DNA of 64,000 nt from Sanderia malayensis (Eukaryota > Cnidaria > Scyphozoa > Semaeostomeae > Pelagiidae), in contig RQOL01000824.1 in assembly GCA_013076295.1 (NCBI GenBank), positions 186,001 through 250,000 on the forward strand. Reading direction: 5' to 3'. Every line of letters begins with the position of its first letter. Within the stretch, counting starts at the first letter, position 1. Both the position numbers and the translations under genes were made by a program. This document shows positions 43,401 through 58,400 of this stretch, one piece after another. A model generated the notes under the pieces. That model was given only the letters and a program-made list of their open reading frames with translations, made no database searches and was not told the origin of the DNA.

Positions 43401-46400
43401 ATGAATAACATGTTGAGAAATCAGTTTTTTGATTTATTGACAGATGCTGCATTTCAATTCTAATTTGTTTGTTAATAGCTGACTTTTTGCAAGAATGCAA
43501 GACACGAAGATTTGATTTATTAATATTGTTAATTTTCTTTGTTTTCCAAGCTGGTTCTTGGGATGGCGTGTCATGAACCACACTTTTCATTGTTGCGAGA
43601 AGAAGTAAGATTTGGTAAAAAGTCAAAAAGGTTTGTTTGCAATGTGTATTATCTCCAGGACTGTTAATGTTTGTCTTCTATCTTGCACTATGGTATGCTG
43701 TACCTTGTTCTGAGGAACTGTGATGTAGGTATTGTACTGCTTATCATTTTGAGAAGGATAATGAATCAAAGATGTGAATTTATTGATTATTTTTTTTTTT
43801 TTTTAGAGTTTCAAAACCAGAAGAAACAACGTTTCATCTTTTGCATCTGTCCCTCATGAGGGAATATTTGGATTTTGAGTTTAGTGAGCTAAAGGTAGGA
43901 ACGTGAAGCTTGAAGTTAGAGTGAATCTTCAATATAACTACTTAATGCTACCTTATCAGCCCTTTTTATGTTACCCCTTTTGTGACATTTTGAGTGACGT
44001 GAAACACAGTCCATCGTGTGTAGTCTCCATAGCAAGATTTCTCTGCAATAGAAATGTTTTTACAATGAAATAATAGCCTCCTTTATATATGTGCCAGAGA
44101 CATTGAAATTATCCTTTATACAGCTAACAGCTCTCTGCAATGGAGTATTATTTTCTGGTACTAAATTCAGTGTTATCAAGTATTCTACCGTTGATATTCC
44201 TTTATGATAATATAGAAAATTGATTTTACACAATGGATTATTAATTCAATTGTTTGATGAAACATGTAACATTGACGTTTTTTGAAAATGTATTGATTTG
44301 AGATGGTTTGTGTTTCAGAAAACTCTTCCATTTGAATATGATTTGGAAAAAATCATTGACGATTGGGTTCTGCTTGGCTTCCTTGTTGGCAACGATTTCA
44401 TTCCACATTTACCCAATTTGCACATCAACCATGTGAGTTTTTGTTGCTTCGTTTAACAAAGTAACAATTTGACAAATCGAACATCTATGGGAAACAGAAA
44501 TTGTGAACAAGCTCCTTTGAGATATTAAACAATTTGTTTCTTTAATAATACTGGATGTTAAGATATCCACTTGATATTTTCCCTGGTAATTGCGAAATGG
44601 AAATTTGTTTTACATGACTTTGTAGTACACATTTCATCTTATTTAATCCTCATGCTAACATGCAGCTTTGCGCAGAACACCACTTTATTATGTCTTGAAT
44701 TTATAGTTTGATCAAGTATTTTTTTACCAGGACGCATTGCCATACCTTCACAAAGTATACATAGAAACAATGCCGAAGCTAGATGGTAATTCATTGTACA
44801 ATTTTCTAGTTAATGTTATTTCATGTTAGCCAGTTTTACTTTTATTCTCAATACGGAGACTAAGGACAGTTGCACGCTTGAGTTAGACAAGTTTTGCTAA
44901 ATTCGGTAATGCTATCAACTACACCTTTCTGCTCTGCTGTTCAACGGGCCAAAAAGTTGCACCCATTAGTTGTCTTGGTCTTTATTCCATTGTTTCGTTC
45001 TTGTGCCAGGCTCAAACTGAACTGATGCATGATGCTTACGCTTGACTGTGTTCGATGCTCAGTTGTGCTGTTTAGTCGCATCATAACAAGAGCATTCGTA
45101 GTATATTGTTGATTGGGAATTTTTCTACAAATTTGATTTTTTTAGGATACTTGCACGACGGTGGATCTCTTTCTCTGACGAGATTTCAGAAATTTCTGGA
45201 TGCCGTGTCGAAGGTAAGACGTGCAACTTGACATCTTAATACATGATCCAGATAGGTCATGTATTTCATATTTTGGCGTGTGGATGCATCCAGTGGCTCG
45301 TGAAAGATGCAACGGGTTAGATTCATATAGATACATCGAGCTAGATATACACAGATTCATGTGTAGATGCAAAGATAATGATTACACAAAATGATGCAGA
45401 CACTCAGTTACAATTGAAAGAGCAATGCTTTTGATGATTTGTTAGTATTCATACTGTCTGATTGTGTAATATGTATGGTAATGAACTGATGACTGTCAAC
45501 GAATGATACAACAGCTGCTTTTAAAGACTGTTAATTCTGATTGTTGTATGATTTTTTTTTAAGTTTGATCGAGAGAGATTTGAAGATGTCTACACTGATA
45601 TGAAATGGTTGGAGGGAAGAACTGGTAGATCGTTGTCATCTGGAAGAAGAAAGAAGAATGGATCAGGGAAGAAGGTAATTGTGATTAGCTTAATGCCTGC
45701 GCGTATTGTTTCGAGAACGAACTTGCTTGTTTGGATGCAATGGAATCTGAGTGGAGTTTACACTTCCAGTTGAGCAGCGAATGCCTTATATTATGAGTAT
45801 CAAATGGGACCAGAATTCAACATATAACTCTGTTACGTCTTGAGTTTGGTAAATAGAGTGTAGATCATCCTGCGAAGCAGTAAATTACACAACACTGTAC
45901 TCCATTGCTGATGAGTCACTGTAAAGAAATCACTGTGTAAATAGATCATCGTGTAAAGAGATCATCGTGTGAAGAGATCACCGTGTAAAGAGATTACTGT
46001 GTAAAGAGATCACTGTACAAAGACGCCATTATATGTTAATGAAGGTTCCACAGTACATGCTATCGAGTGAATCTGATTGACCAAGCTTTATTGATTTCTA
46101 GAAATTCTCCCAGCTTCTTTCACAAATGGATGACGACATTCTATTCCCTGTGAAAAATCCTTATATGGCGTTGGCTGATGATAGCGCAGATGACTCTGGT
46201 GCAGACAGTGCTTCCTCGCGGTCTCTTGATGATGGAGAGGCCAGGGAACTAGCTGAAATGTTTGGTGACATGGGAGTCAAAGAAACGGACGGAGGAGAGG
46301 AGTTATTCGAACTGGAATTCAGACAAAACAAAAGAGCATATTACATCGAGAAGTTTAATGTGCCTACTGCTGATGAGTAAGTTTTTAGTGAATTGTAATT

Positions 46401-49400
46401 TTTTGAGGGCTTGTTTACTCACATTTTTTCACGGAAATAATCAACGCTAACTGATACATTTTAAAGTTTTGTTTTTCATTTTGCACGTTTTGAAAGTCTG
46501 TGTGCTTTTTAAAGTTGAATTAGGTATTGATGCTTCTATTTTACCCTAGTTAAGTGACCGAGAGCTTATATTTCTAGAACTGGGCTTCAAATAATTTTGG
46601 GTGTTTTCATTTCGCCCCTTCAAGGCCCAAATGTTCCATATATATCCCTTACTGGACATAATTACATACATGCATTCATACATACATACATGCATACATG
46701 CATACATACATACATACATACATACATACATACATACATACATACATACATACATACATACATACATACATACATACATACATACATACATACATACATA
46801 CATACATACATACATACATACATACATGCATACATGCATACATTCAAATGTACTGATGTTTACTACTTGAATCTGACATCCACGAATCCACACGGTGTAA
46901 TGCAATGATTTCTATATGCTCATAGATACGACATGATTTAATGTTCTGATTTGTTATTCCCTATTGATCCCTACAGTTCATTCATTGCTGAAGTTGCCCA
47001 TGAATACATCCTTGCCATCCAATGGATTCTTCACTATTATTTCAATGGATTGCAGTCTTGGAGTTGGTAAGATTCTCATATGCAATTCTACTCTGATGTG
47101 ATCTGTTGTCTTATGCATCTGTGCACAATGTAATCAATAGTCTAACCATTTCACGATATCCTGTATTTTCACCATATCATACATCTTGTTTATTGCATTA
47201 TGCTTTCTCTTTGCTATATGATCTTATTTCCTTATCCGCTGTGTGTTACAAGCTCCATTCTCTAAACGTGTGTTTCTTTTGCTGCATTTGTTATGTTGGT
47301 TGTTGTATACCTGCTGTATTCTATGGCTGCATTGTGTAGCTGTGTACTGTAACTGTGTTCCATCTGTGTGCTACATGCTGTATTTTTGTATTCTGTTGTT
47401 ATAACTATACCCCGCGTAAGGCATGTTTGACCATGGTTACGTAATATTTGGCCCGTCTATTGCAAGATACGCAAAGTGATGCAGATTGTAGTTGCATTGA
47501 AAGAGGCTCTCTCTTCATGATGCGTCAAGTATTCATACTGTCTGATTGTGTATCTGATTATGCACTATGATAGATGAAACATAAGGTGTAATCCTATGCT
47601 CCAAGTCTCCATTATCCAAAGTACATATTCCAGTACAGGCACGGTGATTTTAGAGTATAAACAGTTACAGTATCCCCTCTTTCAATGGACAGCATTGTAT
47701 AAAAATTATCCTATCTTTATCATATGTTGTTTGTCTAACTTAGTATTGGTGTAACATTGCATTTGCAGGTATTATCCATATCACTATGCTCCATACGTAT
47801 CAGACTTGACGAAGTTGGAGACATTCGACTTGAAGCTCGACAAAGGAAGGCCATTCAAGCCATTCGAACAGTTGCTTGCTGTTTTGCCATCTGCAAGCAA
47901 GAAACTTTTGCCCGAAGCCTTTCAGGTTTGTATCCTTACGTGAGGCTGTTGAAATGTGAAAAATTTTCCATTGCTTCATCAAGAATTCTATTGTTTCGAC
48001 GAACGATTGGAATTGCTTTCTGAGATTTTTTCATCAGATCTCCAGTAATTGGCTTTGTACGTTTTGAATTCTTCAGAGTTGCAGCTTTGTGTCTCCAAAC
48101 ACCTGAGCAGCTTTGTCTCCGATCCAGGAGCTTTTTTATTTGCTTCTACCTTTTACACGTTTTTTATTTTATAAGAAACCTACCACAAACACAACTAGTA
48201 AAAGTTTCTTAAGCGTTCTATTGTTTTCTATTGTTAAGGAAAACAATAGAACAAAGGAATCTATTGTAATTTACCACAAATTCTACTAGGAAGTTTCTTA
48301 TAAAGTGGTTTCTTATAAAAAACGTTTACTTAGCAGGGATATTTATGTTACGAAGGCTTTGTGTTTGTATTGCTTGCATCGGAGATTCAAGTAGATGTTA
48401 ATGAGATGTTTGTTTGATGTTTTGCAGAGTTTAATGATAATGGACACATCACCTATCATTGACTATTACCCAACGTCATTCCAAACCGACCTCAATGGGA
48501 AGCAACAGGACTGGGAGGCTGTCGTATTAATACCATTCATTGACGAGGTAAAATATTCCTATATATAGCTGCACTTACCCCCGTGTCTTTTACTGTTTGC
48601 CAATCAAACCCAATGCTAGTCAACTAGTTGCACGGTCGATGGGTTACGCTCTGAGCATGCTGATTATCATAGATCATTGCCATATGTAATAAGACGGTAA
48701 GATGCACAAAATGATGCAGATATATTTCGTATCGATTGAAAGGAGCAATGCTTCTGATGATTTCTTTGTATTCATACTGTCTGATTGTGTATCATAGGGG
48801 TGCTGTATTTGCGAATTGCCCCCCCCCTCACTCCTCTGCCTTGCTGTATACGAGGCTTGGCTTCGTATATGTCTCTTAATGCCTGCCAGATCTATTCACG
48901 TGTTTTTGTGCGATTATTTCCAGAAACGTTTGCTATCGGCCATGAAAACTCACAACATGCGATTGACAGATGAAGAGAAGGCAAGGAACTCGTATGGGTC
49001 ATGCATGAAATACAACTACTCTGATCACATTGAATATTGCTTTCCTTCTACCTTTCCCGGTGTATTCAACGACATTGAGCCTTGCAGGGCAAAGTAAGTA
49101 CTATTTGTTTGTTCATATTAAACTGATTTCATGAAATTGTCTGTTCGACCATCCCATGAATTTTGTTGCATTACACAAGAAGCGAGATGAAACCTTAATG
49201 TAACTACGGTGAAACTTTAATGTAACACTCTCCCATTCAATCGTCCTATGTAGATTTGCTTTAAGAAGCGATAGGGTTGTCCCGAGCTGAGTATCACACA
49301 ACATATTGTCCATTTGCCTATAGGAAAGGTGACTTTACTGCATATGTGGTTTTTCTATCAACAGAGGTTGATTGTGACTGTTTCTTGCATTCTTTAAACT

Positions 49401-52400
49401 TAAAATCAATTGTTTGTTAGATGCTTATTTCTACTACTTTGATGAAGGATGATTAGTACAAGCTCCGTTGTAGCCTTGATGGCTGTTGCTGAGAACAGTA
49501 TAGGTTGAAATGCTTTTTAGTGTGAAATACTTAAACTGATGTTATTATTTGTTTATTTCTGCAGGTGCCAGCGAATCGATAAAGATTTATTCAGGATTCC
49601 CATAAAGGATTTGAAGAAAGGTAAGCTATGTTGATTGTCATTTGCCGAAATTAAACCTTCAGTTCGGTACTTGTATCTTAGTGTTTATAATTTATAATTA
49701 GAATTATTCTTTTTTCCCTCTTCTTATTATTTACCTATTTTCTATTTTGTCATCTAATTAACTATCGTCTATTTCATTACTCATTTATAATTGGACTACA
49801 TCTCATTGTGACCTTTTGATGACTTTTCAAGTCAAAGGGCATCAGTCATCGTAGGTCAATACACGGAAAGGTCAAAGATCAATCCATTTCTTCCATCGTA
49901 ATATCTTGCATTGTTTGTTTGTATATTTATAAGTTTTTGTGTATTGTTCTGCGGTTTTATAGTGTTTTCTTTTATAATAATTATTTTAGGATTATGTGAA
50001 GGTGTAAAGGAAGATGTGTATTTTCCTGGATTTCCAACATTGAAACACATCAATCATTATGTAAGCGAAATTTCTTGTTTTTCTTGGATGATTTCAAATA
50101 TATCAAATGTAAAAAACTTTTTTACAATTGGTTAGTTTTTTATAGTTACGACAATTAATTGATACCAGCTATTTACAATACGATAAGGTGGGGGGAACCT
50201 ATATGCTAAGAGCAAAAGTAGGACGTTAATGGCCTAGCTGGCATCGTTACGCCATGAACGTTTTACTGAAGACTTTAAATAAGAGTATGAGTGATAGCTA
50301 GTCCCCAGCTGTGGCTCATGTTCTTATTCAAGCTTCCAGCTGAAGTACATTGTCAAAGGGTAGAATTGTGAGGAATCTATCATGAAACTATGGCAAGTCG
50401 TAAATGCTTTGTTGATTTGTATTTTGCAGAGTGATTTGCGTAAAGCCGGCGTTCGAGTATTCCAGTATTCAAGCAAATCAAATAACATGGTCGTTCATAT
50501 TGGCGAATGCGAAAAGCCGGTACGTGTTGACAACCTCTCTTTACCTGCATCATGGCCTTGGTACAATTTGAATACATAGCCACGAAAAGATTTTTTGTGG
50601 ACCCACAAGAATACCACGATATTAAGGCCCATCTTTATTAAGCTGCCTTCTTTATCAAGCCCCCGTCTGAAAATTCGAAAATTAAGTGACCCCGGGCTTA
50701 ATATAGCTTTCACGGGAGACAAAAGTCTATGCAGACAACTCTCTTTTGGCTAATTATTTACCATGGAAAAGGCATTTAGTCTCACCGTTGATTTTTGATT
50801 TCTAACCTTTGACCTGAAAGATCAGTGTCATTGTGATCTTGTTTGCGATTGAGGATGTATAAAGCTGATTGAACTTTCTCTTTAAAAGTCAACCAGCTTT
50901 AAGGGTGTCAAGGTGAACTACGACATGTGTGTGTGGTGTATTTGAAATTGGCATTTTTTTGTGGCAGGATGCTGATGAAATGCATGATTTGGTTGGCAAA
51001 GTCGTCCACGTTGAATGGCCTTATCTCGTTGAAGCATTAGTCACTGCTGTAACCGATGGAAAAGTCAAGTGAGTTTCAACACTCCCTGTGTTTATGTCTT
51101 GGTACCATCTTTTTGCAGCATTATTATTCCTTGTGTATTTTGACATGATCGGATCTATATTCACGAGTGTTGTTATCACATTTTCAAGGTATATTTTAAA
51201 AGAGCCAGAAAACACGGTGCAAAAGGACATTTTGGACAAAAGCAGAATTGAAGATGCTCAAAGATGGATGAATATTGCGAAGACAAGGTAAGAACTGGTT
51301 TATTTAAGGCAATCGAACCTCGATTTGATGTGGCATAAAGAGAGCAGGGTTTTGCGGTGTAGTCTTGGTTTGATTATCTATTCGTGCGAGTTCTGACTTG
51401 ATGTGAATCTTAGTGTGAAGTATGTTAATGCGAGGCAATATACGGTCGAGCCTCTATTTGATGAAACTGGATGGAGGGGGGAGATACTCGTTGTATGTGA
51501 AGCATGTTGGTTAAATGTGTCACGAGGCATATCGTGTAAGGTTTGTCACATCAACAGTGTTCCATTGTAATGGGATTAAATCACAGAGTATAGCATGATT
51601 TGTTTGGTGGGTTAAGAGCTGTTTTGCGAACATCCTAAAGCGTTTGGGATTTGATTGAAATCACCATTTATGTTACAGATATAAGATTGTTACCTGGGAA
51701 TGTTAATGCCCCGTCTCAAGTATTGTTGTATGTTGGACACGATGTTTTAGGTTTTATTTTTATTTTTGTAGATATCTGGAAAAGAAAGGCATTGAAGTCG
51801 GTGATGTTGACGTTTTGGTCGAAGCAAAGCAGCTGAAAGGAAAAAGGTAAGTTGGTTTATAATTGTTTGATGACTTTAGTTTAGTTGATTTTAGATGCTA
51901 GACTTGCCATTTAAAGAGTGGCAGGTGGCCAAGGTGAGACGTAACGAACTAAACAACTTTTCACTTAAAATGCTTCGTGAAGTTGTTTTCTATCGTCTTA
52001 ACAGCTTTCTTATGTGTATCTAGGTGAATTCTGGATCCTTTTACCTTGTATATAATTATTTAATTTACTTTAGCTTAATAATGTTTGTGATTCCAGAAAT
52101 TACGATTAATTGACATCCAGTTTTTGTTATTTGTTCAGATATGTGTGTGGTCATGATGGAATTATTACACTCGAAAAAGAATGGGCAGACTCACATTCAT
52201 TCTATCCATACCAATCGATTGTACAGGTGATCTTGCTTACATGCATACTTTTTCTTGCCATCTACATGGTAGCTTCTTTCATGCTATCTAATCTAAGCCA
52301 ATAAGCAGTCTCCAATGCGCCTTTGTGGTATTCAAAGACGTGAATTTGTGAGCATGTGCCAGCTACCATTATATGGCAATGCTCTTGAAGACTGTGGCCT

Positions 52401-55400
52401 TGAGCTAATTCTTTCTACTTTTTCAGGATCTCTCCGTTCATACGTCACGATTTCAAAAAGAGCTGAAATCATTAGAAGAGCTATTTCCAGTAAATTCAAA
52501 ATGCTTCATGATGGCAAATCCATACTATGGCTGCACAGGAGAGGTGTGAACTTTAGTGTTTATCGTTCATCGTTCTTATTGTGCATTGTTGAAAACTATC
52601 AACTGTTTAGGTTGCATTAAATGCTTGGGGATTGTCATATGAGCTGTTGGGAGCGCTGGATATACAGATGATGTTTTCTAAGCAAGCATATCCTTATGGG
52701 GGTATTGGTTGTTCAATATGTTTGAACATCTAGTGGAAGAAATACAATGACGTAATCTTGTATTAATACAAAGCTGTTTTTCTCTTTTCAGGTTCTTGAA
52801 GTTGACAATGGGAGAGTGAGGGTGTCGCTTTCTGCATCAAAGGAACCAGATTTATCTGAAGTGATTACTAATCAATCGGTAATTAGATCATCAGCAATGT
52901 TTCTTAATGTTGGTAGAATGCAATGATAAATTATCTTTACATTCTATCGCTTGACTGCAGTGAAAATAGATTTTCGCAAGAAGTTAATAGAGTTATTGTA
53001 ATCGATCTTTATTGCCACAACGGATAGAAGCAATGGTCTCACTTTTTTTGGTTGTATCGATGTTCCACTGTCATTTCTCATCTTACCGTTGTTTCCATTC
53101 AATTAATCTCAAATTTTTTCGGCAACAGTGCGAGCTCTGGTTCCTCTGTTTGAGACTCGTTGCAATACTTGTCATTGTATGGGTATACTGCAATTATTTT
53201 ATGGAGAGGTGTACGCTGTGAGGATGTGGTCGTTATGCAGATGTTTCACGACTGTACATTGGTTTTTGTTTTCTATCTGCAGGACCTTGCTGATAAATAC
53301 TTTCCAAGTGATAGGGTTGGCCAGAAAGTTGGAATCTCCCCGAAGTTGCTAAGCAGAATAACTGGCAATTTGTTTGTGAGGAAAGGCAGCAAAAATGTAG
53401 AGTGAGTATAGTCCTGTGTTTTAACATGATTGACATTAAATTATATGTGACCCCGGAGGTCAACATGTGAGGGTGAGGACAAAAGACAAATTGCTGAATC
53501 AAAGTGCAAAGAGCAAGTACCAAGTCTGCTGTCCAATGGCCACCAATTGAATTTTAAGGTGCAGTGTTTCTTCAGAGGTCAAAGGACAAAGGGCTTTTTT
53601 GACCTCTGTGAATTTGCTTGTCAAAGAGCAGAGGGCAAATCTTAGAGAAATATAGGAAATCACAGAGGTCAAAACAAAGGATGGAAGATGTCAGTTTTAG
53701 GTGCAACATGTGTAAAAGGTGAGAAAATATATGTTGTAGCAGTGTATATTTCATCGGTGTATTTTTTAATTTTAGTGTGTATAAAGAAAATCCTGAGAAG
53801 CGTAATATCGGATTGAAGTTGAAGTATTCTGGCAGGAACAAAGAGGTAAGGTTAGTACAATTGAATCCAATTAAGATGATATTGTTCTACTACATTCACG
53901 CATATTCTTTACCCCTCTCTCTATTGCCTGCTGGTGCTGAAGGAAGCGCCGCATTAGATTCAGTATTGAAATTCACCTGGGGTCCTATTTACAGTTTCAA
54001 CTCCTGATTAACGCATCTTTTCTGTATACCAGAATGCTATCTTATGTAGAAATTGTTAGTTTTTATTTACACTGCTATTTATACTGTTAATTACTATGAT
54101 AATCGTTGTATTTAATAATTTCGTAGTAACTAATGCAGTCCTCATCAGCATAGTCAATACATAGCCAAAACTGTTTAATTCCTTTGTTATAGCAAAGCAT
54201 CCATCTTACGTGCCACTCGTTATTTTAATGTTTTGACTGTTCTATTTTCCAACAGTTTCCAACAGTTTCATAAGTTTGAGGGTCATCATTATTACGGTTT
54301 CTTACCTTTTTCTCATCTGAGGGTTCTGCTTTTTTACGGTTTCTTATAAAAAGAAACGCGCGTAAAATGATCTGATTACATGGCATTTTCAGCTTTTGGG
54401 CTTTTATTTTTTAATTTTTTCTTTGTGCATTTGCATATCTAGGTCTTGGGATATGCGAGGCGTACTGAAAATGGATGGACTTTTTCGGAACCTGCGATCG
54501 ATATTCTCAGCTCTTACGTTAAAAGGTAACCAGTTGATTTGCTTAGAATTAGATTCCTTGCTCCCTTACTTATTAGTTTCTTTTTCAGTTATTTCCTACA
54601 ATGTCCAATCTTTCTGTATCTTTATTTTTGCTGTTTAATTAAAAAGTTTGCTAAGTTTAATCCGGGCCTTTTTCAATTGTTGGTCAACTCCCTTAGAGTA
54701 GATTCCATCGGAACCCGAGTATCTTGCTCGATGTTGCCAGTTGTCTGCTCTATCGAACAATTTATCACATTGATCCATATGTCAAGTATTGGCAAGTTGA
54801 CTCTTTGCGAGGCCTTGACCTATTGGCACTTTACTATTTTTAGTCATACTTTAATTTGATATGAATTCTTTTTGGTTTATCCCCCCCCCCCACCTTTATG
54901 GTTTTGGTCCCCTTTAATACGGCGTGTTTTGGTCATAGATTTCCCAAGATATTTGGAAAGCTCGCACATTTACCCGAACAAGAAATATATGACGAAGAAG
55001 ACATCTTTCCTGGCAAGACTGGGTGAGTCACACTTCGGCATTTCCACAAATTCTGTTGTGCTTCAAATAATCGCCCAGGACCTGTATAGAGATTGTGTGA
55101 GGATTAGGAGGCGTTTAAAGAGGTGCTTATTCAAGATATTGTAGTCAATAAATTAGCTCAGGCAAATAAAATGGGGGTAATTTAGAAGCTTCATAAGGGA
55201 ACATAAGCAACTGTCATAAGTAACTCGTTACTTGTTTGTTAATCTGTCATGTACCATTTGAAGATTAGTGATCGACCTGATGAGCTATATGAAGGATATA
55301 TAAGCGTACATATGCACAATCTATAAATCGATGCTTGATTTTATCCAATCAAATGTGTTTGTACGATTGTCTGGAGTGAGTAACATACATGACAGTGTTT

Positions 55401-58400
55401 TGTGCTTTTGCATGTGATCACGGGAAGTGTATTATTTAATGCACGTGTTTGCATTTATCACGGGCCCATTTAGCTCCTTCGTATACCTTTAGTTTATTCA
55501 TCGCATTAATCTGCGAATCAAAACATCTCACATAGTTGAAAATTCAAGTTTTATGTTTCGTTTTATAGGAAGAATGATTTTGAGGAAGTTTTGAGTTTTA
55601 TTCGAGACTTGCCTTGCCATAAATCTGATCCTGTAAAGTGTGGTAGTATGGTTCTGGATGAAAAGATTGTCCTGGCTATCGAAAGAGCTGTCGCAGATGC
55701 CAAGGTTCTTATCTCTTATCTTTTGAATTGGGTGTCATATTGTATATAGTAATAAATGGTTGTATTGGTACAGTGGAATGTGGATATGATCTGAAGCTTT
55801 ATGCTTTCAAAATTTATTCGGATATATACTTGTAAGCAGGTATTCAAGCCTGAACGTTTGTGGCAATGGGTGTAAACCTGACAACCTTTGTTAGCCAACG
55901 ACCTTGCTTGCAGAATGCTTAATCCAAAACAACTTGGGTAGTTGTGTATTACTAGGTCAATTTTATTTGAAGAAGAGCACATCTTAAGTTGATGTTTATT
56001 ACTGTAATCCTTTGAAGGTGTTATGTTAAACAACGCTCCCTGGCTACAGCAAGGTTTTTAATAATCGCCTCTCCGATGGACGGCTTTTGTGAAAAATAAA
56101 CAGCTTAGTGAACTTGGCTTTTTTTGGTGCATAGACATTGACTGATTGGTTAAAGCCAAGAACGTTTGACATGCTAAGCTTAATGTTTATTTGTTTTATA
56201 TTTTGCAGTTGCAACAGCATCTAGCAAAACAAGTGAAGGTGAAAGTGAAACCGCATGTTTTGTTCAAGGTTAGTTGAATAAAATTCATACGTTTCATGTC
56301 CTGTCAGGTTTCCACAGGTTTTGTTGGGACGCTAGATTAGTTACTGTATTGAATTGATTGTTAGATCGTGACTCTATTGAATTGTTTTCAATTGTTTTAT
56401 TCCAGCCGACAGCTGAGTTTGGTCGTCTTGTTCCAGATCCAGCTACAGAGTATTATTTATTTGATCGTGTGGTAAATGTAAGAGATGGTGGCCTGGTACC
56501 ATTTGGGCTTCGTGGAACCATCATTGGAGTACACGAAGGTTTGTTATTTTATATACAGCTACAGACAGTTATTACTCCATGGCAATTGAGCCTACATGAG
56601 TTAAGAACGCATGGGGGTGAGAAGGTTGTTTGAGTTAGGTTCGAGGTATCTAGAGTTTGCGCATGGCAAATAACGATGTTTAACAAATCAAAGAATTCAA
56701 CTTCAATGGCAGTCGAATTATTGAAATTCAGCATGAGTGATTATTCTGGTTGCGCATGGGAGGTGGGGTTAATAAGAGAGAGTTTTTTGCTCAGATGATT
56801 TTTGTGCACACCCTCTAATGCAAAGAATGATTTCTATTTTTAGTTCAGGATGATGAGAACAACGAAGATTCCCTAAAGGAGATTAAATATGAAGTGTTAT
56901 TTGACGAACCGTTCCATGGTGGATTAATGCTCAGGTATATTATTTTTAACGCAGCCATTGTGTTCTTTAACGTTGATCTTATACTTGTTCACTGGACTTA
57001 CCTTATTTGTTGTCTTGTGGCCTTTGACCTTAAGCGATTGATCTGACTGTTTTCCGAGTTTTATCTTAAACAGTGTTTGTGCTGTCCGTGGGGTTTTATT
57101 TGATGCGTTATGTTCTTTTACACTAGACAATGGATTTGTCCTTTTACTTTTGACCTGATGCCATGTCTTCTGCCCCTTGACTCTGCTTTAGTCTGATAAT
57201 TATGAATGGTTCTTATTCAGGTGCGAAGAGACTAAAGGAGCTTACTTGACAAGCAGCAACATATTGAACATTTCACACGGCGAAAGAAAAGAAGCCGCCA
57301 AGAAAGGCAGAGCGTCAAAATCGCTGACCCATTTGCAAGGCAAAGCTGAGACGAAGTCATTCACGTCCCCATCAACATCAAAATTTGATCGCTCGACCTT
57401 CTCGCCCCAAAGGGGCAACAGACCCGGGGAGAGTAGCGGTCGATATGGAAGTCCGCAACGACCATCTGGTTCCCCCAACTGGCGAAATCAATCGGGTGAT
57501 GGGAGACGATCCTACGATTCAGGCACCAGGTCGGATCCTGCATCATGGAGAGGAAGTGACCGTAGTGATGATGGTAATTACAGAAATGATTATTGGTTGA
57601 AAGGTTACGGGAATGAATCACCAAACAACAGCAACAACAAGGGGTATTCTGTGAGGAAACGGAATGAGGCATCGTCATGGAGAAGTGAGCCTGCTAAACC
57701 AAGGTATGTCATTACAATGTATGCATCGTGTGTATATACCATGGAGTGTCAATGCGACTGGTTATAACTCGCTATGCTAATTGACCTGAGTAATATTTAC
57801 CGACCGTGTGTTTTCTATGTTTTGTTTATTGACTGATTCTATGTTGTTTTGATTTTGGACAGAGAGAAGAAGGTTGATACTGATTTTCTTAAACTGTTGT
57901 CTAAAATTACGAAACCCGAAGACGGTCCTAATAAATCGAGTGATAGTAGTGAAAAGTTGAGTGCAAAACATGAACACAAAGCCACCGAAAAAGGTATGAT
58001 CCACACGAATTAGTCTATAAAACGTTTTTTGTTTATTTATTTAATCCACTATATATATATATAGATTTTTCTAGAGATTATGTGAAAGTAAGATGGTTCT
58101 CATGTAAAGATTGCCTTTTCGATAGTTGTAATGAGTCAAAGCTACACACAGTCACCAGTTTAGATTTATTTACTGCAACAGAGTCGACAAATTAGTCAAC
58201 AAAACTTTGTTTGTTTATTTACTTATTTATTTGTTTGTTGATTGTTGTTTACAGATGCGGCAAAGCAGCCTGAACAAGAGACCGATCCACCTCAGAAGGT
58301 TGAAAAGAAGTCGCAGGGTAGAGCCAAGGTATTTTGTTATTATTTTATTTTATTTTACCGTTTTATTTTAAGTCTTACCGTTGTAAGGTCAAACAACTAC

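Noticed and set aside
46597..46908. Repetitive frames such as [11 protein letters not shown] and [11 protein letters not shown]
   Set aside because: Translation of the TACA microsatellite on both strands.
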